Part shown: piece by piece, positions 26,938 to 36,271 of the stretch
How the letters are laid out: each line of letters starts with the position of its first letter
Numbering within the stretch: the stretch's first letter is position 1
Notes under the pieces: model-generated
Told to the model about the DNA's origin: nothing
Database searches by the model: none
What the model saw: the letters and a program-made list of their open reading frames with translations, nothing else
DNA from: Methylomonas sp. ZR1
GTDB lineage: Bacteria > Pseudomonadota > Gammaproteobacteria > Methylococcales > Methylomonadaceae
Direction: 5' to 3'
DNA length: 64,000 nt
Assembly (NCBI RefSeq): GCF_013141865.1
Contig: NZ_RCST01000001.1
Span: 1,054,001 to 1,118,000, forward strand
Made by a program: the position numbers and the translations under genes

Positions 26938-28461
26938 ATGAGCTCCAAACCCTTCAAAATAACAATAATTAAGTCGGCCCTGCTGGCCGGCGGCGCCTTG
27001 CTCAGCCAGTCTGTGTTTGCCGACGCGAGTCTCCAACAAGCAGGGGCTTCCACAAAACGCGCAGACAACGCCTTCCGCCAGGATAACGGCGATACCGTCA
27101 GAAAAGAGCCGCTACGTATCAACCCCGGCGACAAACGGCCGGCTGACCAGTTCAAGGTCGATGTGTTCGGCCATCCGCTGACCATTGGCGGTGCTTACGA
27201 ACTGGAACCACGCTACGTGGAAGACCGACGGCTGGACCCGCGTCGCGATGACGACGTGGCCAATGTTTACCAAGATTTAAAGCTGGAGTTGTTTTACCAG
27301 TGGTCGAAATCGCTATCGTTTTTTGTGCAGTCCGATGTGTATTACGATCCGGAGGTTTACACCGAAAGCGGTCTCGACCAATACGAGGCCGGCATCAAAC
27401 TAACTCAGGCTTGGCTGTTCGTTCACCAACTCCTGGATTCGGGGTTTAGTCTGCAATTGGGCCGGCAACGTATTGCCGACAAGCGCCAGTGGTGGTGGAA
27501 CGACGAACTGGACGCGGCGCGGCTTTATTTTGGCGAAAACACGCTGTTTGCCGAGTTGGCGATTGCCAAGGAGCTGGGCTCCAAGCAGTCGGATCAGGAT
27601 TTCATCGATCCGGTCAGCGACAGGGTGGTGCGGCTGATGGGCGACATGGTTTGGCAATGGGACCCGAAGCAAAATTTATCCTTGTTTTTTCTCAGCCAGT
27701 TCGACAATTCGGACAATCAACGCCCTGGCGACTTGATCCGCGCCAATCGTAAAGACAGCAGCGACGGCGATTTAAATTGGTTCGGTGGCCGGGCGATGGG
27801 CAAATTCAAAATCGAACATGTCGGTAAAATCGGCTATTGGCTGGATTCAGCGTTGGTATTCGGTGAAGAGACCACCCAGACCTTTACCGATATCAACAGC
27901 AATTTCTCAAGGGTCAGAGCGCAAACGCCGCGGCATGTCGCAGCCTGGGGTATGGACGCCGGCATCACTTGGTACAGTAACTTGTTCCTGGAACCTTATC
28001 TGACCGTGGGCTATGCCTACGGCTCCGGCGACACCAATCCCAACGACGGTACCGATAGTGCTTATCGGCAATCCGGAATCCATAACAACAAGATTAAATT
28101 ATCCGGCAGCCAGCGCTTTCGTTATTACGGTGAGTTATTTCGGCCGGAATTATCGAATTTGAACATCATGACTGCGGCGCTGGGCTTTCCGATCTCCGAG
28201 CAAAGCTCTATCGATTTGCTTTACCACCACTACGAACAGGCCACGCCGTCGTCGGTGATTCGCGATTCGCGAATTCGCGCCACGCCCAACGGCCGCAGCG
28301 GCACGCTGGGCGACGAGTTCGATTTGGTATTGTCCCTGGACGAATGGAAACATTTGCAGGTGCAATTTGCCGGTTCTGTCTTCATGGCCGGTCCGGCTTT
28401 TGGCGCGTTGGAAGGCAATAATTCCTTTCAGCTCGATTTGACCTTCAAATACAGCTTTTAG
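26938..28461 (+). CDS. AlgE-like outer-membrane beta-barrel (alginate export family)
   Basis: A 507-residue outer-membrane protein. A signal peptide (IIKSALLAGGALLSQSVFA) is followed by a long barrel of alternating amphipathic strands ending in the C-terminal aromatic signature LDLTFKYSF. Internal features LGRQRIADKRQWWWNDELDAARLYF and a YAYGSGD-type strand match the alginate export domain that forms an 18-stranded channel in AlgE. AlgE exports a negatively charged polysaccharide, so this protein is a strong indication that an acidic exopolysaccharide or its fragments cross the outer membrane. None of the alginate synthesis genes (alg8, alg44, algG, algX) is present in the window. Confidence 0.85.
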   Translation: MSSKPFKITIIKSALLAGGALLSQSVFADASLQQAGASTKRADNAFRQDNGDTVRKEPLRINPGDKRPADQFKVDVFGHPLTIGGAYELEPRYVEDRRLDPRRDDDVANVYQDLKLELFYQWSKSLSFFVQSDVYYDPEVYTESGLDQYEAGIKLTQAWLFVHQLLDSGFSLQLGRQRIADKRQWWWNDELDAARLYFGENTLFAELAIAKELGSKQSDQDFIDPVSDRVVRLMGDMVWQWDPKQNLSLFFLSQFDNSDNQRPGDLIRANRKDSSDGDLNWFGGRAMGKFKIEHVGKIGYWLDSALVFGEETTQTFTDINSNFSRVRAQTPRHVAAWGMDAGITWYSNLFLEPYLTVGYAYGSGDTNPNDGTDSAYRQSGIHNNKIKLSGSQRFRYYGELFRPELSNLNIMTAALGFPISEQSSIDLLYHHYEQATPSSVIRDSRIRATPNGRSGTLGDEFDLVLSLDEWKHLQVQFAGSVFMAGPAFGALEGNNSFQLDLTFKYSF

Positions 28462-28474
28462 CGGCTTGTTTGCC

Positions 28475-29620
28475 ATGCGCGCAAAGCGCCGCAAAATTCT
28501 GTTTTATTGCCAAAGCCTGGTTGGCCTGGGGCATTTGACCAGCAGCCTTCTGGTGATCCGTGAGTTATCGGCTTACGCCGATGTGGACTTGATCCACGGC
28601 GGCCAAGGCCTACAGCAGATGCCGGAATTGCCGGGATTTCGGCATCTGCGTTTGCCGACCATTTTGATCGATAGCACCAACGACGAACTTTATGCGCCGG
28701 ACAGCGATGAGCCCATCGAACGTATCTGGGCCAAACGCGCGGCGGCTATCGAGCAGTTTGTAAACTGGCCTTACGATGCGGTAATGGTCGAATTTTTCCC
28801 GTTCGGCCGGCGCCGCTTGAAACAAGAGATTCTGGGTTTATTTGCCAAGGTCAGACAGCGCTGCGGGGCGATTCCGATTTTTTGTTTTGTGCGGGAAATT
28901 CTGGTGCCGGCAGCGCTGGACGCAGAAAGGCGCATGGTCAAACTGGTGCGGGAGCATATCCATACCGTGTTTGTGCGCGGCGATCCGAATATTGTCCGCT
29001 TCGAGGAAACCTTTAGCCTGACCACCGAAATTGCCGACCGTTTGGTTTACGTGGGCTACGTCAGCCCGCCACCGCCAACAAGCTGGCCAGTACGACGAAA
29101 CCGGATAGTGGTCAGCCAGGGCGGCGGCGAAATCGGTAAATCGCTGTTGCGCGCCGCGATCCGGACCGCGCCGCTGCTGCCGGAATATCAGTTTTTAGTG
29201 ATTACCAGCTCCCGAGCTTCGGCAACCGAAATCGCTGAATTGCAAGCCTTGGTCAGCAGCTCCAATGCCCAAGTCATCTCGTTCTTGCACAACTTCCAGG
29301 AAAATTTACAAACCGCCGCTTTGTCGATCAGCCTGGGCGGCGACAACACTTTGATGGACGTGATCAGCACCCGCACGCCGGCGTTGGCGTATCCTTACGC
29401 CGGCAATAGCGAGCAAGGGCTGCGGATTGAAAAACTGGCCGGCAAGGGGTTTGTGTTTCCGTTAACCGACAACGATCTGCCGCCGGAACGGCTTAGTATC
29501 AAGATCAGAGAAACGATAAATCAGGCTTATCCGCAGCAGGCCATAGCGATTAATGGCGCGGCCGAAATCAGTCGGCGGATAAGGGCAATCTTTGACGGCG
29601 ACTGTTGTGAAGATCAGTGA
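28475..29620 (+). CDS. MurG-like glycosyltransferase, paralogue 3 of the glycan operon
   Basis: A 381-residue GT-B-type protein. The N-terminus reads KILFYCQSLVGLGHLTSSLLV, with a G.GH loop as in MurG, and VMVEFFPFGRRRL near residue 100 is shared with paralogue 2. The C-terminal donor half has VVSQGGGEIGKSLL and ISLGGDNTLMDVIS with a following YAGNSEQ. ATG 28475 is preferred to an in-frame TTG 9 bases earlier. It is the last gene of the operon and its 3' end overlaps the convergent subtilase-like gene by seven bases. Three such paralogues suggest three distinct glycosidic linkages or successive sugars, an inference from copy number. Confidence 0.82.
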   Translation: MRAKRRKILFYCQSLVGLGHLTSSLLVIRELSAYADVDLIHGGQGLQQMPELPGFRHLRLPTILIDSTNDELYAPDSDEPIERIWAKRAAAIEQFVNWPYDAVMVEFFPFGRRRLKQEILGLFAKVRQRCGAIPIFCFVREILVPAALDAERRMVKLVREHIHTVFVRGDPNIVRFEETFSLTTEIADRLVYVGYVSPPPPTSWPVRRNRIVVSQGGGEIGKSLLRAAIRTAPLLPEYQFLVITSSRASATEIAELQALVSSSNAQVISFLHNFQENLQTAALSISLGGDNTLMDVISTRTPALAYPYAGNSEQGLRIEKLAGKGFVFPLTDNDLPPERLSIKIRETINQAYPQQAIAINGAAEISRRIRAIFDGDCCEDQ

Positions 29621-30855
29621 GCGCGCTCTGGAACGGCGAGGGCGGTGCTCGAATCCAGCAAATTGGCGGTCGAGGCGTCGTTGCCCAGCCGGCGTTTGAT
29701 GTCCGCCGTTTTCCAGTCCGGATGTAATTGCAACAGCAATGCGGCCATGCCGGCCACGTGCGGCGTGGCGAAGGAACTGCCGTTCATAAAGTCGTAGGCT
29801 TGGTGCGGCACGGTGGTCAGAATGTCTTTACCAGGGGCGGCGATGTGTTGATGGTTGCCATTGTGTTCCTGGCCAACGGCTATTACGCCGGTGATGTTGG
29901 CCGGGAAGCCACCGCTTTGGTCCTGGCTAGGGACTGCCGCAACCACGATAATGCCTTTGGTCAACGCTTTCTCGATTAACTGCTGCACTAAAGGATCTTC
30001 GGGGCCGCTCAGGCTTAGATTGATGATATGGCTATTCATTCTGATAGCTTGATTTAAGGCCAAAGCCAAGGTAAAGCTGTTGCAATGTGCCGCCAACGAG
30101 TTGGGTTTCTCCGGCCAGCAAGCCCGAAATGCCAAGATTTCCGCCTCGGGGGCGATACCGGCTATGCCTATGCCATTGTTGGGATGAGCGGATAATACGC
30201 CGGCTACCGCCGTACCGTGAATATCGGCCAAATTATGATCGCTGGGTTCCGGCGCGGTGTTTTCCGAATACTTGATTCGGCCCCGTAAGTCCGGGTGTTC
30301 GGTATCCACGCCGGTGTCAATGACGGCAATACGCACGCCCTGGCCAGTGGTGGTACGGTGCAGATCTGCTATCCGCAAAGCGTTAAAACCGGTTTGTAAA
30401 TGCAGATACGGATCGCTATATGTCTGAGTCGGCGCAGTTTGTTTACCTAATACCTGAAAACTATGCATTTGCTGGACGGACGACACGTCGCTGTCCTGTT
30501 GCAACTCCGCTATTGCCTGTTGCACGGGCAGGGTGTCCGGTACCTCGTACACCACGCAGCTGACGCCCAATGTGGTCACCGGCCACTGGGCGACAAACTG
30601 CAAATGATGGCGCTCGGCCAGTTCCTGCGCAATATGTTCGCTCCAGCCGGAATTGCCATATTGACCTCGCAAACGATAACCATCCAAGGCATTGGTCGGC
30701 AACGCGCGATCGATGCTGCGGTCGGTAAAGGTGACCAGCAGACGCCGCTCTTCGGCAGTTGTGCTGTCGCCTAGTCGCGATAAATCGCTGGTACTCGCGC
30801 AGGCGCTAAGCAGCCAGATCAAGCAAATAAACAGATTTAAGCGCACTAATTTCAT
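29614..30855 (-). CDS. Subtilisin-like (S8) serine peptidase, predicted lipoprotein
   Basis: A 413-residue protein. A lipoprotein signal ends in LLSAC (Cys19), a prodomain-like region covers ~35-135, and the S8 catalytic domain follows. The triad is recognisable: Asp180 in AVIDTGVD, His213 in DIHGTAVAGV and Ser361 in NGSSFATPHVAG. The usual AAGN segment carrying the oxyanion-hole Asn reads AAVPSQDQSGG here, so that Asn seems absent. It follows the anti-sigma factor on the same strand by six bases and is probably cotranscribed. A role in an extracytoplasmic stress circuit is inferred; whether it is active or a pseudo-peptidase is open. Confidence 0.85.
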   Translation of the reverse strand: MKLVRLNLFICLIWLLSACASTSDLSRLGDSTTAEERRLLVTFTDRSIDRALPTNALDGYRLRGQYGNSGWSEHIAQELAERHHLQFVAQWPVTTLGVSCVVYEVPDTLPVQQAIAELQQDSDVSSVQQMHSFQVLGKQTAPTQTYSDPYLHLQTGFNALRIADLHRTTTGQGVRIAVIDTGVDTEHPDLRGRIKYSENTAPEPSDHNLADIHGTAVAGVLSAHPNNGIGIAGIAPEAEILAFRACWPEKPNSLAAHCNSFTLALALNQAIRMNSHIINLSLSGPEDPLVQQLIEKALTKGIIVVAAVPSQDQSGGFPANITGVIAVGQEHNGNHQHIAAPGKDILTTVPHQAYDFMNGSSFATPHVAGMAALLLQLHPDWKTADIKRRLGNDASTANLLDSSTALAVPERAH

Positions 30856-30861
30856 GATCGA

Positions 30862-31569
30862 TTACGGTTGTAAAATCGGTTCGGCCAGTATCACATCCTG
30901 TCGGCTGCGGAGCAATGCCAAGGCGCCGGCCATGTCGGCATCGGGCTTGCCGGTGGCGATTTTGACAGTATAGGCGCCGACGCTGTTCGGTCCATCTACC
31001 CGTATCCCGTCAATTTGGCTAAGCGCGGCGTCTATGTCTTTTTCCATCAGATTCTTTGCAAATACCACACGTATCTGACCGGTCGCACCGGCGTCCGGTT
31101 TGGCCGCTGACAGCGTGTGATAATCGGAGGTGTTGGCCGGCCGTAGGTATTGGACGGCAGCCGGTAGCGTGACCAATAGCAATGTCGCGGCAATGGCCAG
31201 ACCTTTTCCGGTATTGCTGGCGATTCGCCAAAATCGCATGCCCGGTCTGAAGGGTTTTACATTGCTGCCACCCAGTTGTTCGCGTGGAATGTCTATCTGT
31301 TTGCTGCGCGGGAGTTGACTGGCTGTTTGCATTTTGGCACGCAGGCCGGCAAAAGAAGCTTCGGCGGCCACATCCAGATCGGCCGCTTGTTGCACGGCTG
31401 CCGCAAGTTTTTGCAAAGTTAGTAGTTCGCGTCTGCAGACTAGGCAGCTTTTTAAATGTTGGTCTACCTGTTGGCGTTCGTTAACTGTCAGGCTTTGATT
31501 GACATACCAGGGCAGTAACAACACGATGTCCGAATGGGAAGTAGTGGATGAGGAAATCTGTGAGTTCAT
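30862..31569 (-). CDS. Anti-sigma factor with zinc-binding ZAS motif and periplasmic prodomain-like domain
   Basis: A 235-residue anti-sigma factor. The cytoplasmic N-terminus has the ZAS motif H38-x3-C42-x2-C45 (HLKSCLVC), which binds the sigma factor. One transmembrane helix is at about 121-141 (GKGLAIAATLLLVTLPAAV). The periplasmic part after ~165 (IRVVFAKNLMEKDIDAAL, then VDGPNSVGAYTVKI and LRSRQDVILAEP) resembles the fervidolysin/I9-like prodomain fold of subtilases. ATG 31569 is chosen because the sigma gene ends four bases upstream. Sequestration of the neighbouring ECF sigma is expected; interplay with the subtilase downstream is inferred. Confidence 0.85.
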   Translation of the reverse strand: MNSQISSSTTSHSDIVLLLPWYVNQSLTVNERQQVDQHLKSCLVCRRELLTLQKLAAAVQQAADLDVAAEASFAGLRAKMQTASQLPRSKQIDIPREQLGGSNVKPFRPGMRFWRIASNTGKGLAIAATLLLVTLPAAVQYLRPANTSDYHTLSAAKPDAGATGQIRVVFAKNLMEKDIDAALSQIDGIRVDGPNSVGAYTVKIATGKPDADMAGALALLRSRQDVILAEPILQP

Positions 31570-31573
31570 GGCC

Positions 31574-32170
31574 TTATTTCTCCTGTGCGTCGGCAAAAAC
31601 CTGCAGTTTCCTGCGGGCATGAAACATACGGGTTTTGACGGTATTTTCCGGGCAATCCAGGATTCTGGCGACATCCTGATAAGACAAGCTGTGGTAAAAG
31701 GTTAATTCGATGACGGCGCGTTGGTCCGGCGGTAAAGTGGCCAAGGCATAGTTTAAGCAATCTTGGTTTTCCCAATTATTCGCTGGATTTGCGCTTGGAT
31801 CGCCGATAGTTTCTATCAAGAAGTCGATATCGACATCCTTGTCCCGCCGGGCGCTTTTGGCCATGGCTTTCAAGGTTTTGTGATAGGCGATGCCGAATAC
31901 CCAGGTGGAAATTTTGCTTTCATGATTGAAGCCGTGCGGTTTTTCCCAAACCACCAGCAAGGTCTCCTGTATCAATTCCTCAACCGCTTCGGGTTGGCGC
32001 GTCATGCGCAAGATGAAACGAAACAACCTTGGATAGTAATTTTTGTAGAAGGCTTCGAATGCGGCGGTATCGCCTTCGCCGATACGTTGCAGCAGGGCGT
32101 ATTCGTCCGGGCCGATTTGGGGCTGTTCGGGCATGGGTGGTCGATGTAAGTTAGGGACTAAACGCAGCAT
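31574..32170 (-). CDS. ECF-family RNA polymerase sigma factor
   Basis: A 198-residue extracytoplasmic-function sigma factor. The sigma2 region (about 25-95) contains FEAFYKNYYPRLFRFILRM and ELIQETLLVVWEKP; the sigma4 region (about 130-185) contains LPPDQRAVIELTFYHSLSYQDVA followed by the helix-turn-helix ENTVKTRMFHARRKL. The start at 32170 could also be Met13. It is first of an operon with the anti-sigma and subtilase genes. ECF genes are normally autoregulated, but I could not identify a promoter. The regulon is unknown; the adjacent glycan operon is a candidate but this is speculation. Confidence 0.93.
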   Translation of the reverse strand: MLRLVPNLHRPPMPEQPQIGPDEYALLQRIGEGDTAAFEAFYKNYYPRLFRFILRMTRQPEAVEELIQETLLVVWEKPHGFNHESKISTWVFGIAYHKTLKAMAKSARRDKDVDIDFLIETIGDPSANPANNWENQDCLNYALATLPPDQRAVIELTFYHSLSYQDVARILDCPENTVKTRMFHARRKLQVFADAQEK

Positions 32171-32257
32171 GGCTCAAACCTGGGTTCCGGTGATTTTAGC
32201 GTGGTGTGCGAGTGTATTCCGCCGCGAAGCCGGAAGGTTCAAAGGCGGGAAATTTAT

Positions 32258-33001
32258 TTAAAATCCGGCGGTCACGGAGATTAAAAACTTGTTGTCCTGT
32301 AAGCGCGGATAAAACTCGTGGTGATGGGTATCTGCGTGATGATTGTCCAGATGAACGTCAGCGTAGCGTAAGTCTAGTGCCAGATTGTGGGTGATGAACC
32401 AGGAGACCCCGGCATTCCAATAAAAATAATCCTCATCCAATAGTTTGTTGGCTTGGTAGTAGCCCAATCCCGTTGAAAATTGTAGGTTGTCGAGAATGTC
32501 GCGGCGATATTTGAGTTCGTAATTCAGCACAGTGGCGTCGCGGCGATAGGCGTTAGGCGCAACGGACACGGTGCCGCTGAGCCAGTCCTGATAGTGTAGG
32601 GATGCGTAAAATTCGGCGTAATCGGCATATTTCCCAAAAATCTTGCCGTCGAACAGATAGCCGGTTACTGAGAGTTCAGTACGCCAGTCGCGATTTAGCG
32701 GCAAGTTCCAACCCAGATAGGGTTTGATTTCGACATCGGCATGGTTTTTATAGCGACGGTCGTCGAAGCTGATTTGTGAAACGCCTACGCCGCCGAACCA
32801 GCCCATAGCGTTCTGGTAATCGATATGCGCCTGAGCCAGCGGGTTGCCGCGATTCTTGGAATAGCCCCTGTATAAGTAATCGCTGAGAAACGTTAGTTCG
32901 CCATGCCATTCCGCTTGAGCGCAAGTTAAAACCGAGGATACGCCGAAAATTCCTATGGAGATTGCAAACACGCCTTTGCGGAAGATTTTATCTGTGTCCA
33001 T
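32258..33001 (-). CDS. TorF-family putative porin
   Basis: A 247-residue outer-membrane protein. Signal peptide to AQA (about residue 29) is followed by the family hallmark WHGELTFLSDYLYRGYSKNRGNPLAQAHIDY (only partly quoted here: SDYLYRGYS). Amphipathic beta strands continue to the C-terminal LISVTAGF with terminal Phe. Such proteins, often annotated TorF or Gcw_chp, form small barrels of unknown substrate. A histidine-rich stretch (DNHHADTHHH) is near residue 222. It follows the sigma operon in the same direction, 87 bases upstream of its first gene on the minus strand, and may or may not be cotranscribed. Confidence 0.82.
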   Translation of the reverse strand: MDTDKIFRKGVFAISIGIFGVSSVLTCAQAEWHGELTFLSDYLYRGYSKNRGNPLAQAHIDYQNAMGWFGGVGVSQISFDDRRYKNHADVEIKPYLGWNLPLNRDWRTELSVTGYLFDGKIFGKYADYAEFYASLHYQDWLSGTVSVAPNAYRRDATVLNYELKYRRDILDNLQFSTGLGYYQANKLLDEDYFYWNAGVSWFITHNLALDLRYADVHLDNHHADTHHHEFYPRLQDNKFLISVTAGF

Positions 33002-33134
33002 GGCTGGGTAGTTTGAGATTTATGCGGGCATTGTCAGTGATTGGCTGTCAGTATAGAACTACCCTTTTGTGCATTATTTCCTAGTCGGCTTGAACCTTCA
33101 ACAAACTTGAGGGATGTGTGGTGAATTGATCAAC

Positions 33135-33881
33135 TTATTTAAAAAACTGCGGATACCGGCAACCGTACCAGTTGGTTACATACAGATAGTGGCGGATGGG
33201 TGTTTTAATTAACAATAGCAGCAGCCCTATCGAATATAAACACCATACGGCAGCCCATTCGTTCATATCGTTGGTAGTCAAATAGGCCAACAGCGGGCCG
33301 GTCGTGAAATGATACAACACCAGTTTCCATGAGCCGTAAAGCAATGGCATCAAAAAGGCAGCGTATACGTAACTGTTAGCCATCTGAATACTGCCGCTGG
33401 CCGGTATGGCCCAGGCAATATGCCATTGTCCGGATGTTGAGCAAATTTCCGTGCCGCAAAAGGGCATTAAGAATTTGAGTTGAGTACCCGGTAGAAATTG
33501 ATAGTAGTGGTCAAAACAAAAACTGCTCCATTGGAATGGATAAATTCGCATCATGAAAACAGTGGCCGCTGCAAAGCACAAGATATAGACAAACGGCGCG
33601 ATGCGTTTTCGTGACGGTTCCGGGATGAAATGCATGCTGACTGCGTTGACAAAAAACGGTTGAAACGCAATGTGCATATATCCCAAAAACGTAGCAATCT
33701 GGTTGTTCGGATTTAGGCATTGGTCTATCACCGAATAGGTATAGGCCTGTAGTAATTCCATCAGGGAAAAGTAGGCCAGTGCCAGGCATAAGACCTGGGA
33801 TTCGCCGCGCCGATAAAAAAAAGCAGTGCTCGCAAAGCCGGTTAAGGCAAGCGCGGCCGATGCCTCGCCACTCCAACACAT
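33135..33881 (-). CDS. Integral membrane protein beginning MCWSGEAS (possibly DUF5765)
   Basis: A 248-residue protein with seven or so hydrophobic segments. The N-terminal MCWSGEAS motif leads straight into the first helix and is typical of a family of uncharacterised membrane proteins that I recall as DUF5765, an assignment from memory. Other features include a Cys-containing loop (QFLPGTQLKFLMPFCGTEIC) and the C-terminal CRYPQFFK. No function is known. It stands alone between two noncoding stretches. A 6-bp-arm inverted repeat, ATTCCC-CCT-GGGAAT at 33886-33900, lies just upstream of its start. Confidence 0.72.
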   Translation of the reverse strand: MCWSGEASAALALTGFASTAFFYRRGESQVLCLALAYFSLMELLQAYTYSVIDQCLNPNNQIATFLGYMHIAFQPFFVNAVSMHFIPEPSRKRIAPFVYILCFAAATVFMMRIYPFQWSSFCFDHYYQFLPGTQLKFLMPFCGTEICSTSGQWHIAWAIPASGSIQMANSYVYAAFLMPLLYGSWKLVLYHFTTGPLLAYLTTNDMNEWAAVWCLYSIGLLLLLIKTPIRHYLYVTNWYGCRYPQFFK

Positions 33882-34387
33882 AATTCCCCCTGGGAATAAT
33901 CTAGGATCGGGTAAACTGCGATCCAGTGTCGGAGTTTGAAAAGGGTATAAGAGTAACGCCTGGCAGATGCCGAGGGGCTTTAAGGCTCTGTGTTGCCGAC
34001 TTTTGCTTTTTGGGCTTGGTCGTGAAGAGGTTGCCTTGGGGGATTAACCTAAGGCGTGATCGCGCGAAGAAAATGACGCAAATGTTGCAGTCGATACGTT
34101 GTGATTCCACAATATTTTTGCAGAATATTTGCGCATTCTAATGGCTTTGTGAGGGTTTATGACAAAAATTTTCCGGGAACTGACAAGGTCGGTAAGCACC
34201 CGAGACAACTTTGGGTGCTAAGCGCGTATCGATTGGTTCTGAGTTTTGGATTGGGACGGGCTGTCGCATCGGCAAGCAGGCTTTGGAAATAACTTGTTTC
34301 GGTGGTTATACGTGCTTTAAAGTCTTGAAAAATCAATAGCTTGAAGTCGCGCTTTCCTGGTGTGTGCAATCTCTTTATGAGAAAAAC
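33882..34387. other. Noncoding stretch before the ProQ-like gene
   Basis: About 500 bases with no supported gene. Visible structure: an inverted repeat ATTCCC-CCT-GGGAAT at 33886-33900 and a perfect 7-bp hairpin AGCACCC/GGGTGCT at 34195-34219 with an 11-base loop and no T run. Either a regulatory region or a small RNA is possible, but nothing identifies one. Confidence 0.45.
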
Positions 34388-34855
34388 TTATGCTGACCCT
34401 GTAGGTAATGCTTCGACGGCTTCAGGCTGTTTCCGCCGTTGCGCTTTTAATTTGCTCGCTTGTTCAGCATCTGCTTTTGTGACTTGGCCGGCCGGCATTC
34501 CTTGCAAATCCACTCTGACGGCATCTTCTGTCAGGCAATCCCAGTATCGATGTCCCCAACACCAGGCCTTCAGTGCGGTGCGGAGTTGGTTTTTATCTGC
34601 ACCGAGTTGATCGGCATGGGCCAGGATGTCTTTGTGGATGCCTATTTTTAAGGGCAGTTTGGCAGCGGGTTTTTTGGGAAACGCCAAGGGAAAATTCTTT
34701 TGCAGCAAGCCGATAATGGCGACTAGCGCGTCAGCTTTGCCGGTCTTTTTGATAGGCGATTTCTCCGCTATCTTTTTTTCTCGTTTTACCGGTTTATTGG
34801 CGGCTGCTTGCTTGATAAGTTCATCTCTAAGCGCTGCTAGTTCTTCAAATCCCAT
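34388..34855 (-). CDS. ProQ/FinO-domain RNA chaperone
   Basis: A 155-residue RNA-binding protein. A basic N-terminal arm (KPVKREKKIAEKSPIKK) is followed by the ProQ/FinO domain at about 40-130, with the hallmark FPLAFPKKPAAKLPLKIGIHKDI stretch (quoted in part: PLKIGIHKDI), LRTALKAWCWGHRYWDCL and VRVDLQGMPAGQVT. A basic C-terminal tail ends the protein. Family members bind small RNAs and mRNA 3' ends and act in post-transcriptional control. It is longer and differs from the E. coli ProQ (232 residues) in lacking the Tudor-like C-terminal domain, so it is closer to the minimal FinO-domain group. Confidence 0.87.
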   Translation of the reverse strand: MGFEELAALRDELIKQAAANKPVKREKKIAEKSPIKKTGKADALVAIIGLLQKNFPLAFPKKPAAKLPLKIGIHKDILAHADQLGADKNQLRTALKAWCWGHRYWDCLTEDAVRVDLQGMPAGQVTKADAEQASKLKAQRRKQPEAVEALPTGSA

Positions 34856-35088
34856 AATGTATCCACACTTTTATCAAGGAATAAAAGGCAGATTGTACAT
34901 CGGGAAACATCAAGCCAATAGTGCAATCGAATTTTGGTGCGCTCGGCTAACAATTTCTTAGATAAATAACATAGCGTTCCGCACTTTATCGGGTGCTGCC
35001 GGGGTTTTCCGGAGAACCGACTTAAGTGTTTGCGGAATGCTTATTGTGGTAATTTGCGCTCAGAGGGCTGCCGCATAGCGGTTGCTGA

Positions 35089-36036
<948 letters not shown>

Positions 36037-36271
36037 GCGGAAATTGGTTAGTAACAGTGCTTCGGAATGTCTTAGCAAGATTTGTTTGCAAGGTTTTGTT
36101 TTCAGTCAAGCGTGTGGGGTCTTTTTTTTGGATAGTTAGCTAAAGTTCACAAAATTTCTGCCGCTAAAAGAAACGGCATGGTTGTAATCGCCAAAATATA
36201 GGAAGTGATTTGAATCTGTCCTGACTTTGGCTATCCGCCATTTGTTTTTATGCAGCGTCAAGGTGAATCTA

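Noticed and set aside
13039..29620. Alginate biosynthesis operon
   Set aside because: Only an AlgE-like barrel and lyase-type proteins are alginate-like; alg8, alg44, algD, algG and algX are all absent.
34195..34219. Rho-independent terminator in the stretch before the ProQ-like gene
   Set aside because: The stem is perfect but there is no T run, so termination is not supported.
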